Of a DNA stretch of 64,000 bases, positions 47,272-59,373 are shown piece by piece. Location of the stretch: the NCBI GenBank assembly GCA_021292105.1, contig CM037869.1, positions 8,962,704 through 9,026,703 of the forward strand. Direction: 5' to 3'. The stretch's first letter is position 1, and every line of letters begins with the position of its first letter. Origin of the DNA: Anadara kagoshimensis (Eukaryota > Mollusca > Bivalvia > Arcoida > Arcidae). Both the position numbers and the translations under genes were made by a program. The notes below the pieces were generated by a model. The model was not told the DNA's origin, searched no databases, and saw nothing but the letters and a program-made list of their open reading frames with translations.

Positions 47272-48698
47272 GTGGTCCCCTATGAGACTTACAGACCCTT
47301 TTATTTAGGATTTCATACATTCTATATGGAACCTTTGCTTTCCAGAAAAAAATTACTCTGACATTATATACTGTTACATTTTAATGGAGTTTGTATCATA
47401 TATGAATGACATAATAAAGACAGTAATGTAAGCCATGTTATCATTTATTCAATTGTTAAGACTTCCCCACCCCCTTGTTAAATTCTATGAAAAAATAGTT
47501 GAAAAATTATCATTCACAGAAATGTTTAAAATGGCTTATATCATGATAATTTTTGATCCAAATTATACTATTATATTATATTATTAATGGAGGGTACAAA
47601 TGAAAGTCTTGAACATTTATTGTTTAGACTGAAGCATTGTAAATATACATCAACATTTCTGTACTATTTTTACACAAGTTAATTCCGGACGTGGAATTTA
47701 AAAAAGTGCTAAGTTAGATAATTACAAGTTTATTTTTGTCTTATATTATGATGGTATGTGTACTTTAGATTATTGTTGTGCTATGATGTACCGTGGTTAT
47801 GTCTTCTAAGTTCTTACTAGTGCATATGCTGATATTCAATCCAGAGATGATCATCCTGACCCAGAAATTGGAAAGAAACAGGGGCCCATGTGTCCAAAGT
47901 TTGACTGACATAATAACATATACTTTGAAGCACATTATTTGAAAAGATCAATATTTGGTTGAAGCAAAAATATATAAATGATAAAGAGGTAGATGTGAGC
48001 TTATTTAAAACTTGATCAAGACTAAAAAGATAACCCAGGCTTGGCCCAGACAGTATTTTTTGTGGGACAAAATTGTTATTCTCGTCAATGGCATCAGGGT
48101 TTCTTTCTAGATTGACTGAGCATGGCATATGGCTCAATCAGTCAAAAAAAATTTCTGATAGTCAGTCAATTACCAACTGACAGTTGGATTAATAATACTG
48201 CTGGGTATTTAGAATATATCAATGAAGTACTGTAGAAATGTTTTAAGTTGATACAAGATTCAGTGTTCACAGGTTGCACTGTAACATTTTAACTAACAAG
48301 ATTTAACTGTATATGTCCGTACAAGGGTAACTGTATATGTCCCTACAAGGGTATTACATTTCATCTTCAATCTTTGTATTTATTTACAGGATACCTGTCT
48401 ATCAGCTGTTTTAATGTTTTTAAGACAGGTGCCCCATTAATTACATTAACCTTTGACCTTTTAAGTGTCAAAATTGCTGTCAATTGAGGATTTTGTTTGA
48501 GTGTTATATAGGATTTGTCAATGATTAAAGAATAGACAAGTTGGCTTTTTGATATTGAATATTTAAATAGACAGGTGTTATATGAATCCAGTTAGCTGGG
48601 TGGTCAGATTTTATTTTCCTGTCAAGATTAGGAGTGGTACAATTAAAAAATAACTATATTTACGCACATTTTCCTTTGAAACCTTTATAAAACTAACC
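47272..48698. other. Non-coding stretch
   Basis: About 47470-47580 holds the dispersed AT-rich motif (cattcacagaaatgtttaaaa region). An 18-bp phrase aactgtatatgtcc(g/c)taca is doubled at about 48306-48345. The minus-strand frame at 47817-48137 has no family resemblance. Confidence 0.4.
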
Positions 48699-49006
48699 AC
48701 TACCTTGGTAGCTCAGTTGGTAGAGTGCTCAGTCTCGTATGTGGGCGGTTAGGGTCTCACCAAGACTTAAAAAGAGGTAGTGTCTGTTCTTTTGTCAAGC
48801 ACTTGTCATTTAAAGTCACATGAACCTTCAGAAGAGACTTTGAAAAGTATTGTCACATGTCACTGTAGGTGTGACATGCTAAGTAACACCCAAGCACATT
48901 GTTCTGCGAGTGCAAAGCTAAGGTCAAAATATCTGCCATTTCATCTATAGCTGGTGATGTCTCAATATAAGTAAAATATTTATGACTGGGATGCAAAACT
49001 GCATTT
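48699..49006 (+). mobile_element. tRNA-headed SINE, family Q
   Basis: The head accttggtagctcagttggt agagtgctc is well kept; the B-box zone is damaged (ggttagggtctcacc). Body words gtgtctgttcttttgtcaag, ctatagctggtgatgtctca and atataagtaaaatattt follow in order. It lies about 520 bases before the first recognised UTX exon. Confidence 0.8.
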
Positions 49007-49527
49007 CCATTTATGAAACTAAAACTTATCCCAGTTATTTTTATGAATTTTAAACATTATTTGTAACTCTAAAATCAAACAAAGCATGTAAAATAACACA
49101 TGTAATTTTTTCCTGTCGTGCAGATTTGAAAGAAAAATTCTAGTTTCATAGTGATATTGCAGTTAGATATTAACAAACACTATAATAGCTGTTTCTATAA
49201 AGACCTTTAAAACAGTTGCTATGTAGCACAGTAGGCAGTTACCATGAGAACGAACCTTTGCTAAACATTCCCATTAGTACATTGAAAAAGTGTGGGGTTT
49301 TTCTACTTGGCCTATATAGCACATGACATCTCAGTATTACCATTAGGACTCATTTCACTCACAGACCACAGTTACCAAGTGGTCAAGATGTTGGCCTTCT
49401 AATGGTTGATCCAAAATTTCTGGATGGTGGTGGACTTGTCTGTGAACAGAAAATAACTTTTCATTGTCTATATTTGACTTTGATTTCCAGAATATAAAGA
49501 GATATTTTGTCTTTTGTCTACTTACAG

Positions 49528-49648
49528 AGCCACGACAGCGTTTAAACAGGTATTATACATAGACCCAGGATTTAGCCGTGCCAGTGAAGTACATGTCCGT
49601 CTTGGTTTGATGTCTAAAGCCACAACAGATTATGACTCAAGTTTAAAG
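49528..49648 (+). CDS. KDM6A: UTX exon a (TPR 3-4 region)
   Basis: Acceptor cttacag, donor gtaacg. 121 bp, the first base completing a split codon. Encodes [15 protein letters not shown], then [18 protein letters not shown]. Corresponds to the exon that in human opens AIKAFQEVLY. Confidence 0.95.
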
Positions 49649-52600
49649 GTAACGTTTATAGTTTATCACTTTTATACCAGTTGGGGCTGTAATATTTTGT
49701 GGTCCAGCAGCTGAATGGTCTAAAACCCACTCTTACAGATCACAGAGCCTCTCATCTTCTTGGTTCAAATTCTACTTTTGACAGATCCTAATGTGAGAAA
49801 AAGATTGTCAGTTCCCTTGCCACTCTCTTAAGATTAGTGGTTTACCCCAGGCACTCTGGTTTCCTTCACAACAACTAAACTGACCACCTTTATATAATTG
49901 ACAGAATCTTGACTGTTGCATAAAACTATGTTATGTTTAACCACTCCTCAGTTATCAACCTTTCAAATTACTGACTATCGTGGGTTCAAACCCGTCAAGT
50001 CTGACCCAAGACTTGTAAGTGGGTAGTGATTGTTCTTTCGCCAAGCACTCTGCATTACGAAATGAAAGTCATAGTTTTTTCGGATGGGAACTTAAAATAA
50101 ATGAGGTCCCATGTCCCGGTTTGGATGGCACGATAAAGAACCCTGCTGTATAATGCCATCAGCACAATACATATGCAAAATTTCTGCACCTTCGCCTATA
50201 GCTGGTAATGTCTCAATATATAAGTGAAATATTCTTGACTGGGACCTTAAACACCATTTATGCTACTATAACCCATGTTTAATGATAGACCAAAAATAAA
50301 ATAAAAACATATTGAATATGTACCATCTATATTGATTAATGTTGCCTGATTTTAACTTTGTGAGTCTGTAAACATTTATTGAGAGTCAAGTATACATTCC
50401 TCCATACTACTTCCACCAGATTAATTTCACATTGTAATGTTTGAGATAAATTTTAAACAGTTTTATGTTTACATATAAAGTAGAGTTATGTTTTCTGGTG
50501 CCAGGTATGATAAGATATAGGTAAATTTACCTGGCCTAATTAATGGGCAGGTAAATATGCTTTGGCTCCTAGTAGGAATTTATGTCATTCTGTCTAGACA
50601 TATTAATTAGATTAACACACACACACTCACACATGCACACATGCACATACATACACACACATGCACACACAGGCACACACATGCACATGCAAACACACAC
50701 ACACTCTTCCTCTCTTATACAAATATGGGCATGGACATGATATACATATCAGCTGTCTTTTGGCTTATTTACCTGACGTTGGTACTCTCTCTCTCTCTCT
50801 CTCTCTCTGTATGTGTACTAACACATGGACATGATGTACTCATGAGCTGTTTTTTGTCTTATTTTACTGACTGTTAGTAGTTTTACTTTGATAATGAAGT
50901 AATTTTTTACCTGAAGGGAACATTAATTAACAACAACTATCCACAGGTAGATAAATTAGATTTTAATTAAGACATCCACACCTGGACATGAGGTCAACTA
51001 CCTGTACTTGTTATTTATCACACAAGGCCAGGTGATTGTTAGTGGTTAGTGGTTAATTGAATTTTCAAATAGAAGTCACTTGATACCCAAAAGGCAATTT
51101 TTAATTAGGTACATGTACCATCCAAAAGCCTAACAGTGTGGATAACCTAATTAAAAACATGAATCCATTTAAGTTCACTTTTCCCCTTAGGTTTGTGCAA
51201 TTTATTTTGAAACTTCTTTAATATGAAAGTACTTTTTCCTTGGGTATATAAAACAGTGACTCTTCTTATAGCTTGTAGAAAGGACAATTCCACAAACACA
51301 TTTACAAGAATTGCATGCTACACATTGTGTTAAATGGTTAACTCCAATTAAAACAAATTTGGAATGATGTGCTTACATTTTTATAAACAATTATGGATAT
51401 TGTTATTTCACATAGAAGTGTTTATATGTAATTTTAATTTTTTTACAGCATTTCCGTCAAGCCCTGGCAGACTCCAGCCATTGTACTTTGTCTAAATCTC
51501 AAAGTAAGTAGGGTGGATTTTGGGGTTTTTGTATAATATATGTATATAACTTTGTAAAAGTATTGCTGATATTGGGTTTTTGTTTAGTTGAATGGATTTT
51601 TTAAAACTGAAGGTATAAATGGACCTTGAAATCACCCTCAATTGTACTGCTATCACATCTAGAAGCTGTGGTTAGTGCCTTGTTGGTTGAGTTGTCTAAA
51701 GTGAGTGCTTACATGTGACAGTGCCTCTCACTGCCTGCTAAGCAAATCTTGCTCATGTCAGAACCCAGCAGGAAAAAGTTTGTTAGTTTGTAAGTTCGCT
51801 AGTCCACTGTCAATGGTTTTCTTGGGGTACTCTGGTTTCCTCCACCATTCATAGAAAGTTTGTTAGTTTGTAAGTTTGCTAGTCCACAGTCAATGATTTT
51901 CTTGGGGCACTCTGGTTTCCTCCACCATCCATGAACTGACCACCTCAATATAAGTAAAAGAGTCTTATCTGGAACATAAAACTTCATACATGTAGTTACA
52001 TTCTACTTTTCTGGGTTCTTGCTTTCCCAGTATCCTAAATCTCTAATTTACTGTTCACAGCCCCTCTCACTGCTAAGTTTGAATCAAATCCCACTTGGAC
52101 AGATCCTACAAGTTGCTGGTTACCTATAAACACTCCAATTTCCTCCACTATCCCAGAACTAACCACCTCAGTCTTGATTGGAACATTGCCCCTGTTTTTT
52201 CCTAGAAATGCTGTTAAGCTGTTTATTTATATCACACTCAGACAATGAACAGGTGTGTCTGTACTGTTGTATGTCATCAGTTGATGTTCACACATTTACC
52301 GATACTGTAGTGTAAAGAAAAACAGTAGGACCGAAATGACATATCAAAATATTTAAGTCGTGTGAGCAAACTCGTGTCAGCATTGAAATGACCCATTTTT
52401 GTAGATTTTGGAATCTAGAATTTTGTGGTGTATATGTTAAAATTTATAAAATGATGATCAGGTTATTGGGTTTCTTTTGAAATTAATTGAAATATTCAAT
52501 TTTATTTGGAGATTGTATTCATTAAATATTAAAATATGAATGACGCTTGGAATATTGGCGTTATAACAATAATAGACCATTATCGATATTTAGAATTATG

Positions 52601-55600
52601 ATACAATTATATGTACCAGTATTGGTACAGTCGCGGAAAAATCAAAATATCGGCACTTTGTATTCCGGATATTTCCTTGTTTGGTTTGACTTCTATAAAC
52701 AGCAGAAGCGATGATATATCATACATGTCATATTGCAAGCAGTGTTGTATTGTGACATGTTTGTATTGCCCCAGCCCTACAGATATAATATACATATGTA
52801 GATACATTGATAAATTACAGGTCAAGTTTGAATTTAATTATATTTAGTTAAGGAGTTCTGTGGTCATTACCATTATCTGTATGTCAAATCTGGTACATGT
52901 ATTGGTAATTCGTATGTTTACTTAGTATGTGCTACTCTTGTTTCAGTTTGTTTTACCTTTTTTTTCATTTTTCTATTTCAGTTCATCTACAGATTGCTCA
53001 TTTGTTAGAAATACAGGTATGTATATATAAACAAAAAGTCTGCAGACTGCTTATCTCACCTTAAATTATGAGTTTGAAATTGAAAAGTTGTGCAAAATGG
53101 TTGATGGATCCACTTGCCAAAATAACTATGTCAACAGTATCTGTAAAAAAAAATTTCAACTGTCTTGAATTTGAAGTTGCTGACATGTGATTGTTTTTTA
53201 AGAGAATTTGAAATCAAATCTTTTTATTTTTCAGGGAAAACACAAACTAGCCAAGGAATCTTATGAACAATTTGCTAAGTTAGAAGATATTGACAATACA
53301 GTCAAAGCCTCTGCTCTTAAACAACTGGGTAAGTATTGTTTGTAAGAATGACATAATCGGGTACAAAGTTTTAATTCTTTACCCAGATATTAAAATTTTG
53401 TCCAGACATTAGAGGTTTGAAATAGACTTTGTCATCAGTTAATTGGACTCAACAGTGTACAATGTGATAACCCATAAGATTTCTGTGGAACAACTTTTTT
53501 CATTGAAGATGGAATTGCTTCAGTTCATGTTTTCTCATAAAAATAATATTACTCTGGGAAATTTTAACATACCGGTAAACGATTTCCAAATTAGTCTGCA
53601 CAAATGTTAAGAGTATTGATCATCTTGTACGCTGGCAAACTCCATTAAAAGATTGTTTAATGGTGTCATTTTGCAGTTCAAAATTATGCTATAATGTAGC
53701 AAAACTTATACAACTTATTCCCATACCATGGTAGAAATAACAAGAAGAAATTCTGAAGACTCAGAATCATATCATACAATAGGTGTTTAGAACCACCATT
53801 GATTGTTGGATTGATTAGTTAGATGTGCTGACCTTTTAATAGCTCTTGTTTTACACTTTTACTCCTGTGGCAATGACATTTTAGCTCAGCTTCACAAAGT
53901 AAAAACTGCTATTGTTGTCATTAACCCTGCACCCACCCTTAAGAAGAAACCTCTTTAAAATGATGCATCTATACAGTTGAGCTGTCAGATGGCTTTCACT
54001 ATCCTTTGGCTCAAGAAGTATGTTTATACCCAGCTTCGAAGAGGAAGGGAGTATAATAGTTTACCTTTCCTTCTGACCAAAACAAAATTTTTGTAACAGT
54101 TTTCTCAGCAACTAATAAAAACACAGCCACTTTAAATTTTGTATGTGAGTTCAGTGTGAGGTTCCATGCCACAGTTACCAATTTCAAGTCTGCCAGACAT
54201 CTATTTCCTGTTTACAGACTTAGTTTATTTTTTGACATTTACGGTCAATGGTTGAAGTTAAAATCAGGGATATACTAAGTAAGCAGTGGCTTAAATATTT
54301 CTTGTTTAATTTTGCTTTCTGCATTTCCTTAAAAAAGTAAACATGAAATAAAAACTGTTTACCATGAATATCATTGGTTTGTTTGATTTTATATAATAAG
54401 ATAATGTTTTCCTTGAAATTGTGAAATGATGTAACAAAAAGTTTTATTCATTATTTTTTCACTGAAATATTTGTTTTAAAGTAATAAATAATGTTTCCTT
54501 AGAAAAATACAACACTACATTTCTGTAATATATTTTCACTGAAATTTGTAATTTATGAATAACTGTATATAATGATATTTTCCTTTAAATTGGGCTGAAA
54601 ACGTCAAGTCATTTGTTGATAAAATCGTGTTAAAAATTAAAGATTTTTAATATCGAGTTGTGACATCATAAGGAAATGTTAAAATTACCGGTACTACTGA
54701 CTCACATGAAGTACATACTTAATTGTTCTGAGTAACTTTGATAGTTAAGGACTTTAATACCTGACTTCATTATCTCGTTAAGGTTACACATTAGGGACAC
54801 ACACTACCCAGATTTTCTGACGAGATCGTTAAGGATACACACATGTTTTTTATCAGATATAGATAAGAAATAGGACCCATTTTGATACAAAGGAAATACT
54901 TATATGACACTTAACAAGGAAATGTGTATTATATCAGATATACTAAAGAATATATAATAAACATTTTAATTGATCATATTTGTCAACACAAGTTTTTCCA
55001 GAAGTGTTCAACTTTTTTCCCGACTTAAGGTAAGGGGAAGATTATGGGTCAAGATTTTGACATTATCTTCATGATTTTTGTCCTGACTGTAGATAGGAGG
55101 GAGGCCATGGGCCAGAACCTGGGCATGATCTAAGACTTTAAAATGAGTTTGCCAGCACCTCAAGTACAATATTTGCCATTTATCTTGAGAGAAATTGTAA
55201 TGTGACATCATATGTTCATTATGTATTTTGCTTTACAGAAAATTCATTGCATGTCACGGTAGTTTCTATGATTTATTTGTTACAGTAGGTATGTCATGAA
55301 AAAAAAAACCAAAAAAAAAAAAAAAAACAAAAAAAAAAACAAACACCACACTGATGGTCTTTTTGTAATATTGACTTTTTTAGAAGCTCTTTATTTCAGT
55401 ATTGTTTATTTTGTATTTTAGGTTGGTTATTTCACACTTCAGAACATTTAGGGGACAAAAATACTCGACAGGGAACAGCTATCCATTATTTAAACAAATC
55501 TTTAGAAGCAGATCCAACTAACGGACAAACCTGGTATCTACTTGGAAGGTATGTGTAATACTGATGGTAACGGTTATCCATTGAACAGCTTGACAAGTGA

Positions 55601-58600
55601 AAAACTACTTCTGGAACTGTTGGTCATCAGTTAGAGAGTGGAGTAATGGTGCTTTATGTCCCAGTCAAGGTTCATTCACTTATATCAAGGCAGTCTTTTC
55701 TGGGATGGTGGTGGAAACAGGAGTACCCAGAGAAAAATCCACCAAGCTTTGGCAAGCAAATTGATAAACTTTCTCACAATAGAATCTGCCCTGAATGAGA
55801 TTAAAACGTAGATGGTGAGAGGCACTGTGATCCGTAAGCTTGTGCATTCAGCCACTTGACCACTGAGACCCTCATCAAGTAAAGATTTTACCCCTAGTGA
55901 TGTTTTAAGTAGAACACTAGGCCTGTTGTAGATGAACTCTTTTTTTTATTTAAAAACATTTTGTTGATGTAATTGTGGAATTTTCAAATGGTCTATGCAT
56001 CTGGTAAGAAAAAATCTTAAACCATTGTATTGCCTCTTCACAATGTTGTACACTTGATTGTACAGGTATACAATATTCATTACAGGTGTTTCTCTGGATT
56101 AGGTAAAGTTCATGATGCCTTTGTGTCTTACCGTAACTCCATTGATAAGTCAGAAGCCAGTGCTGACACCTGGTGCTCAATAGGGTAAGTAAAAAGTCCA
56201 TGATGCTTTGTGTCTTACCGTAACTCCATTGATAAGTCAGAAGCCAGTGCTGACACCTGGTGCTCAATAGGGTAAGTAAAAAGTCCATGATGCCTTTGTG
56301 TCTTACCGTAACTCCATTGATAAGTCAGAAGCCAGTGCTGACACCTGGTGCTCAATAGGGTAAGTAAAAAGTCCATGATGCCATTGTGTCTTACCGTAAC
56401 TCCATTGATAAGTCAGAAGCCAGTGCTGACACCTGGTGCTCAATAGGGTAAGTAAAAAGTCCATGATGCCTTTGTGTCTTACCGTAACTCCATTGATAAG
56501 TCAGAAGCCAGTGCTGACACCTGGTGCTCAATAGGGTAAGTAAAAAGTCCATGATGCCTTTGTGTCTTACCGTAACTCCATTGATAACTCAGAAGCCAGT
56601 GCTGACACCTGAAGCTCAATAGGGTAAGTAAAAAGTCCATGATGCCTTTGTGTCTTACCGTAACTCCATTGATAAGTCAGAAGCCAGTGCTGACACCTGG
56701 TGCTCAATAGGGTAAGTAAAAAGTCCATGATGCTTTGTGTCTTACCGTAACTCCATTGATAACTCAGAAGCCAGTGCTGACACCTGAAGCTCAATAGGGT
56801 AAGTAAAAAGTCCATGATGCCTTTGTGTCTTACCGTAACTCCATTGATAACTCAGAAGCCAGTGCTGGCACTTAGTGCTCAAAAGGTTAGGTATAACATG
56901 TTATTGTTAACTGACATAGATAAGAGAACTTGTTTGCTTATGGTATAAAACTACTGATTTAATTTGCATGAACTTTATCTACAAGCATGTTGTAAGTCAT
57001 TTGGATTCATGTTGGTCCAGTATTGTCAGAGTAGATAAAAGTATTTCATTGACCTAGGAACAATAAATCACTTCTGAAATTACATGCATGTTGATTAGAG
57101 AAAAATTAACAAATTCAAACGAATAAAATAGTTCCTTCTTCTGTTGACATAGCACCAACAGTTTGGTGACAAATTGAAGGAGATTTATAAAGAAAAAAAA
57201 ATGAGACTATAAAAATGGCAACATGGAGGTAGCACTTTATTTAGAGATGACAACTACAGATAGGTTTAACTGTATTGATGTTGTTATTGTTTATTTTACA
57301 GAGTTTTATATCAACAACAGAATCAGCCTATGGATGCTTTGCAGGCCTACATATGTGCGGTTCAGTTGGACAAGTCACACACTGCAGCATGGACTGACCT
57401 GGGAATTCTGTATGAAAACTGTAACCAGCCAAAAGACGCTCTTACATGCTATTTGAATGCTACACGGAATAAAGGTTTGAATCTTACTTAGTTTTGATTA
57501 GCTATTATCATGTGGGAGGCGCGATATCTCACTCTGAGAACCACTGCGGTAGCTCAGTTGGTAGAGTGCTCACTCCGTAAGTGGGTTCGAACCCCGACCG
57601 GGTCTGACCCAAGACTTGAAAATGGGTAGTGAATGTTCTTTCGCCAGGCACTCGGCATTACCAAATAAAAGTCACAGTTCTTTTGGATATGAAGCGAGGT
57701 CTGTAGTGCTTGGCACGATAAAGAACCCTGCTGTATAATATAAGTGGAATATTCTAGACTGGGACTTTAAACACCATTACTCAATTCAACTCGCACTCTG
57801 AGGGCACTGTTCAGATTATAATTTTAGAAACTCACAACTTCACCTGTTGAGTTACCCTACTATGTACATATGCCTGATATAGTGATTTTGAGAACGCTAA
57901 ACCAGAATGCTGCTGTAGTTGTGATCTATCCCTCACGTGGGCCTCTGTGTCAGCCTACCTTTCATGTCGGCCTTTGTAGGACATAGAAGGTGCGAAAATT
58001 CAGGGCACCATTTTTATTATCCTCAGTGTGATAAGCGTTAGTAATGTCACCTTTTAAGTTATTCTGTTGTATGGTAATTCATATGATTGCCACCAGGTGA
58101 CTTTCCTTTGTCATTGTGGTTCATATGGGAATAGTTCCTCAATGGACAATTACAGTGAAATATGGATTCATTGCCATCATTTGTTCAGTCAGCTTTTGCA
58201 TAATAAAAGGGTTTTGCAATAAATAGACAATAAATAGAGATAGGTGTATATAGAAATACATAGGAGAAAGAATGGATTTTGGGACTTCAAATTGTGTCGG
58301 GGATTTAAGGTGGCAAAGTTATGGAGGGGCACTATAATGAGGTTTTACTGTACTTATAACATGGAGGACTTTTGCTTAGTGGTGCCTTTTTCTAGCTCGC
58401 CTGCAGGAAAAAGTGCAATAGTTACAGCAGGAACTGCCAGTATCTGCTTTATCAGTATCTAAATGTTAATTTTTTGGACAACCTTTATAAAATAATACAT
58501 TCATACAGGCAAGCTATCAAGTTGTTCCCCTCTGATTAATACCACTCCTTACATGGTAAAATCTGCAACATGAATTTGTTAAGTGGTTATCTGGGCTTCA

Positions 58601-58974
58601 TCAGTGTCCAAATGTTATATTTATACATTCATAGAGACAAGCTATCAACTTGCATGTGCCCCCCAAACCCCTTGGTTAAAACCATGCCTCATACTATTGA
58701 GTCTGGAAGTTAAATTGATTATATGGTATTCAAGCCATGGTACATTGAGCCACATGTATGATTTTGATTGATGGAACATCTTAAGGCACTGGATGCCAGG
58801 AAACAAGTGTATTACCCTGTTCTTATTGAATATATTTCTCTCTTATATATTTCAGGTGGAGTTAACTCAAGTTTAGCAGCTAAAATTAAATTTCTACAAC
58901 AAAACTTAGATAGTATTCCTATACAGCATCTAGCCAGCAAGTATGTATAACAATGAAGAGAGAGAGAGAGAGAG

Positions 58975-59009
<35 letters not shown>

Positions 59010-59046
59010 CCTATACAACATCTAGCCAGCAAGTATGTATAACAAT

Positions 59047-59092
<46 letters not shown>

Positions 59093-59198
59093 TCCTATAC
59101 AGCATCTAGCCAGCAAGTATGTATAACAATGAAGAGAGAGAGAGAGAGAGAGAGAGAGATCCCTATACAGCATCTAGCCAGCAAGTATGTATAACAAT

Positions 59199-59238
<40 letters not shown>

Positions 59239-59341
59239 TCCTATACAGCATCTAGCCAGCAAGTATGCATAACAATGAAAAGAGAGAGAGAGAGAGATCC
59301 CTATACAGCATCTAGCCAGCAAGTATGTATAACAATGAAGA

Positions 59342-59373
<32 letters not shown>

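Larger units (their letters stand above)
49649..51448 (+). other. UTX intron a-b with two SINEs and microsatellites
   Basis: Holds SINE V (49699-49940), SINE Q (49975-50266), a CA-rich tract (about 50604-50705) and (CT)n (about 50784-50809). Otherwise no signal. Confidence 0.8.

Noticed and set aside
47817-48137. 106-codon minus-strand ORF
   Set aside because: No recognisable family, no splice context, ordinary intergenic composition.
49514-49527. UTX exon a as a gene start (frame opens with a TTG just before)
   Set aside because: The bases before 49528 form a splice acceptor; the protein match begins mid-TPR, so this is an internal exon.
55950-56815. Minus-strand ORFs in the exon f array
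   Set aside because: Antisense shadow of repeated UTX exon sequence.
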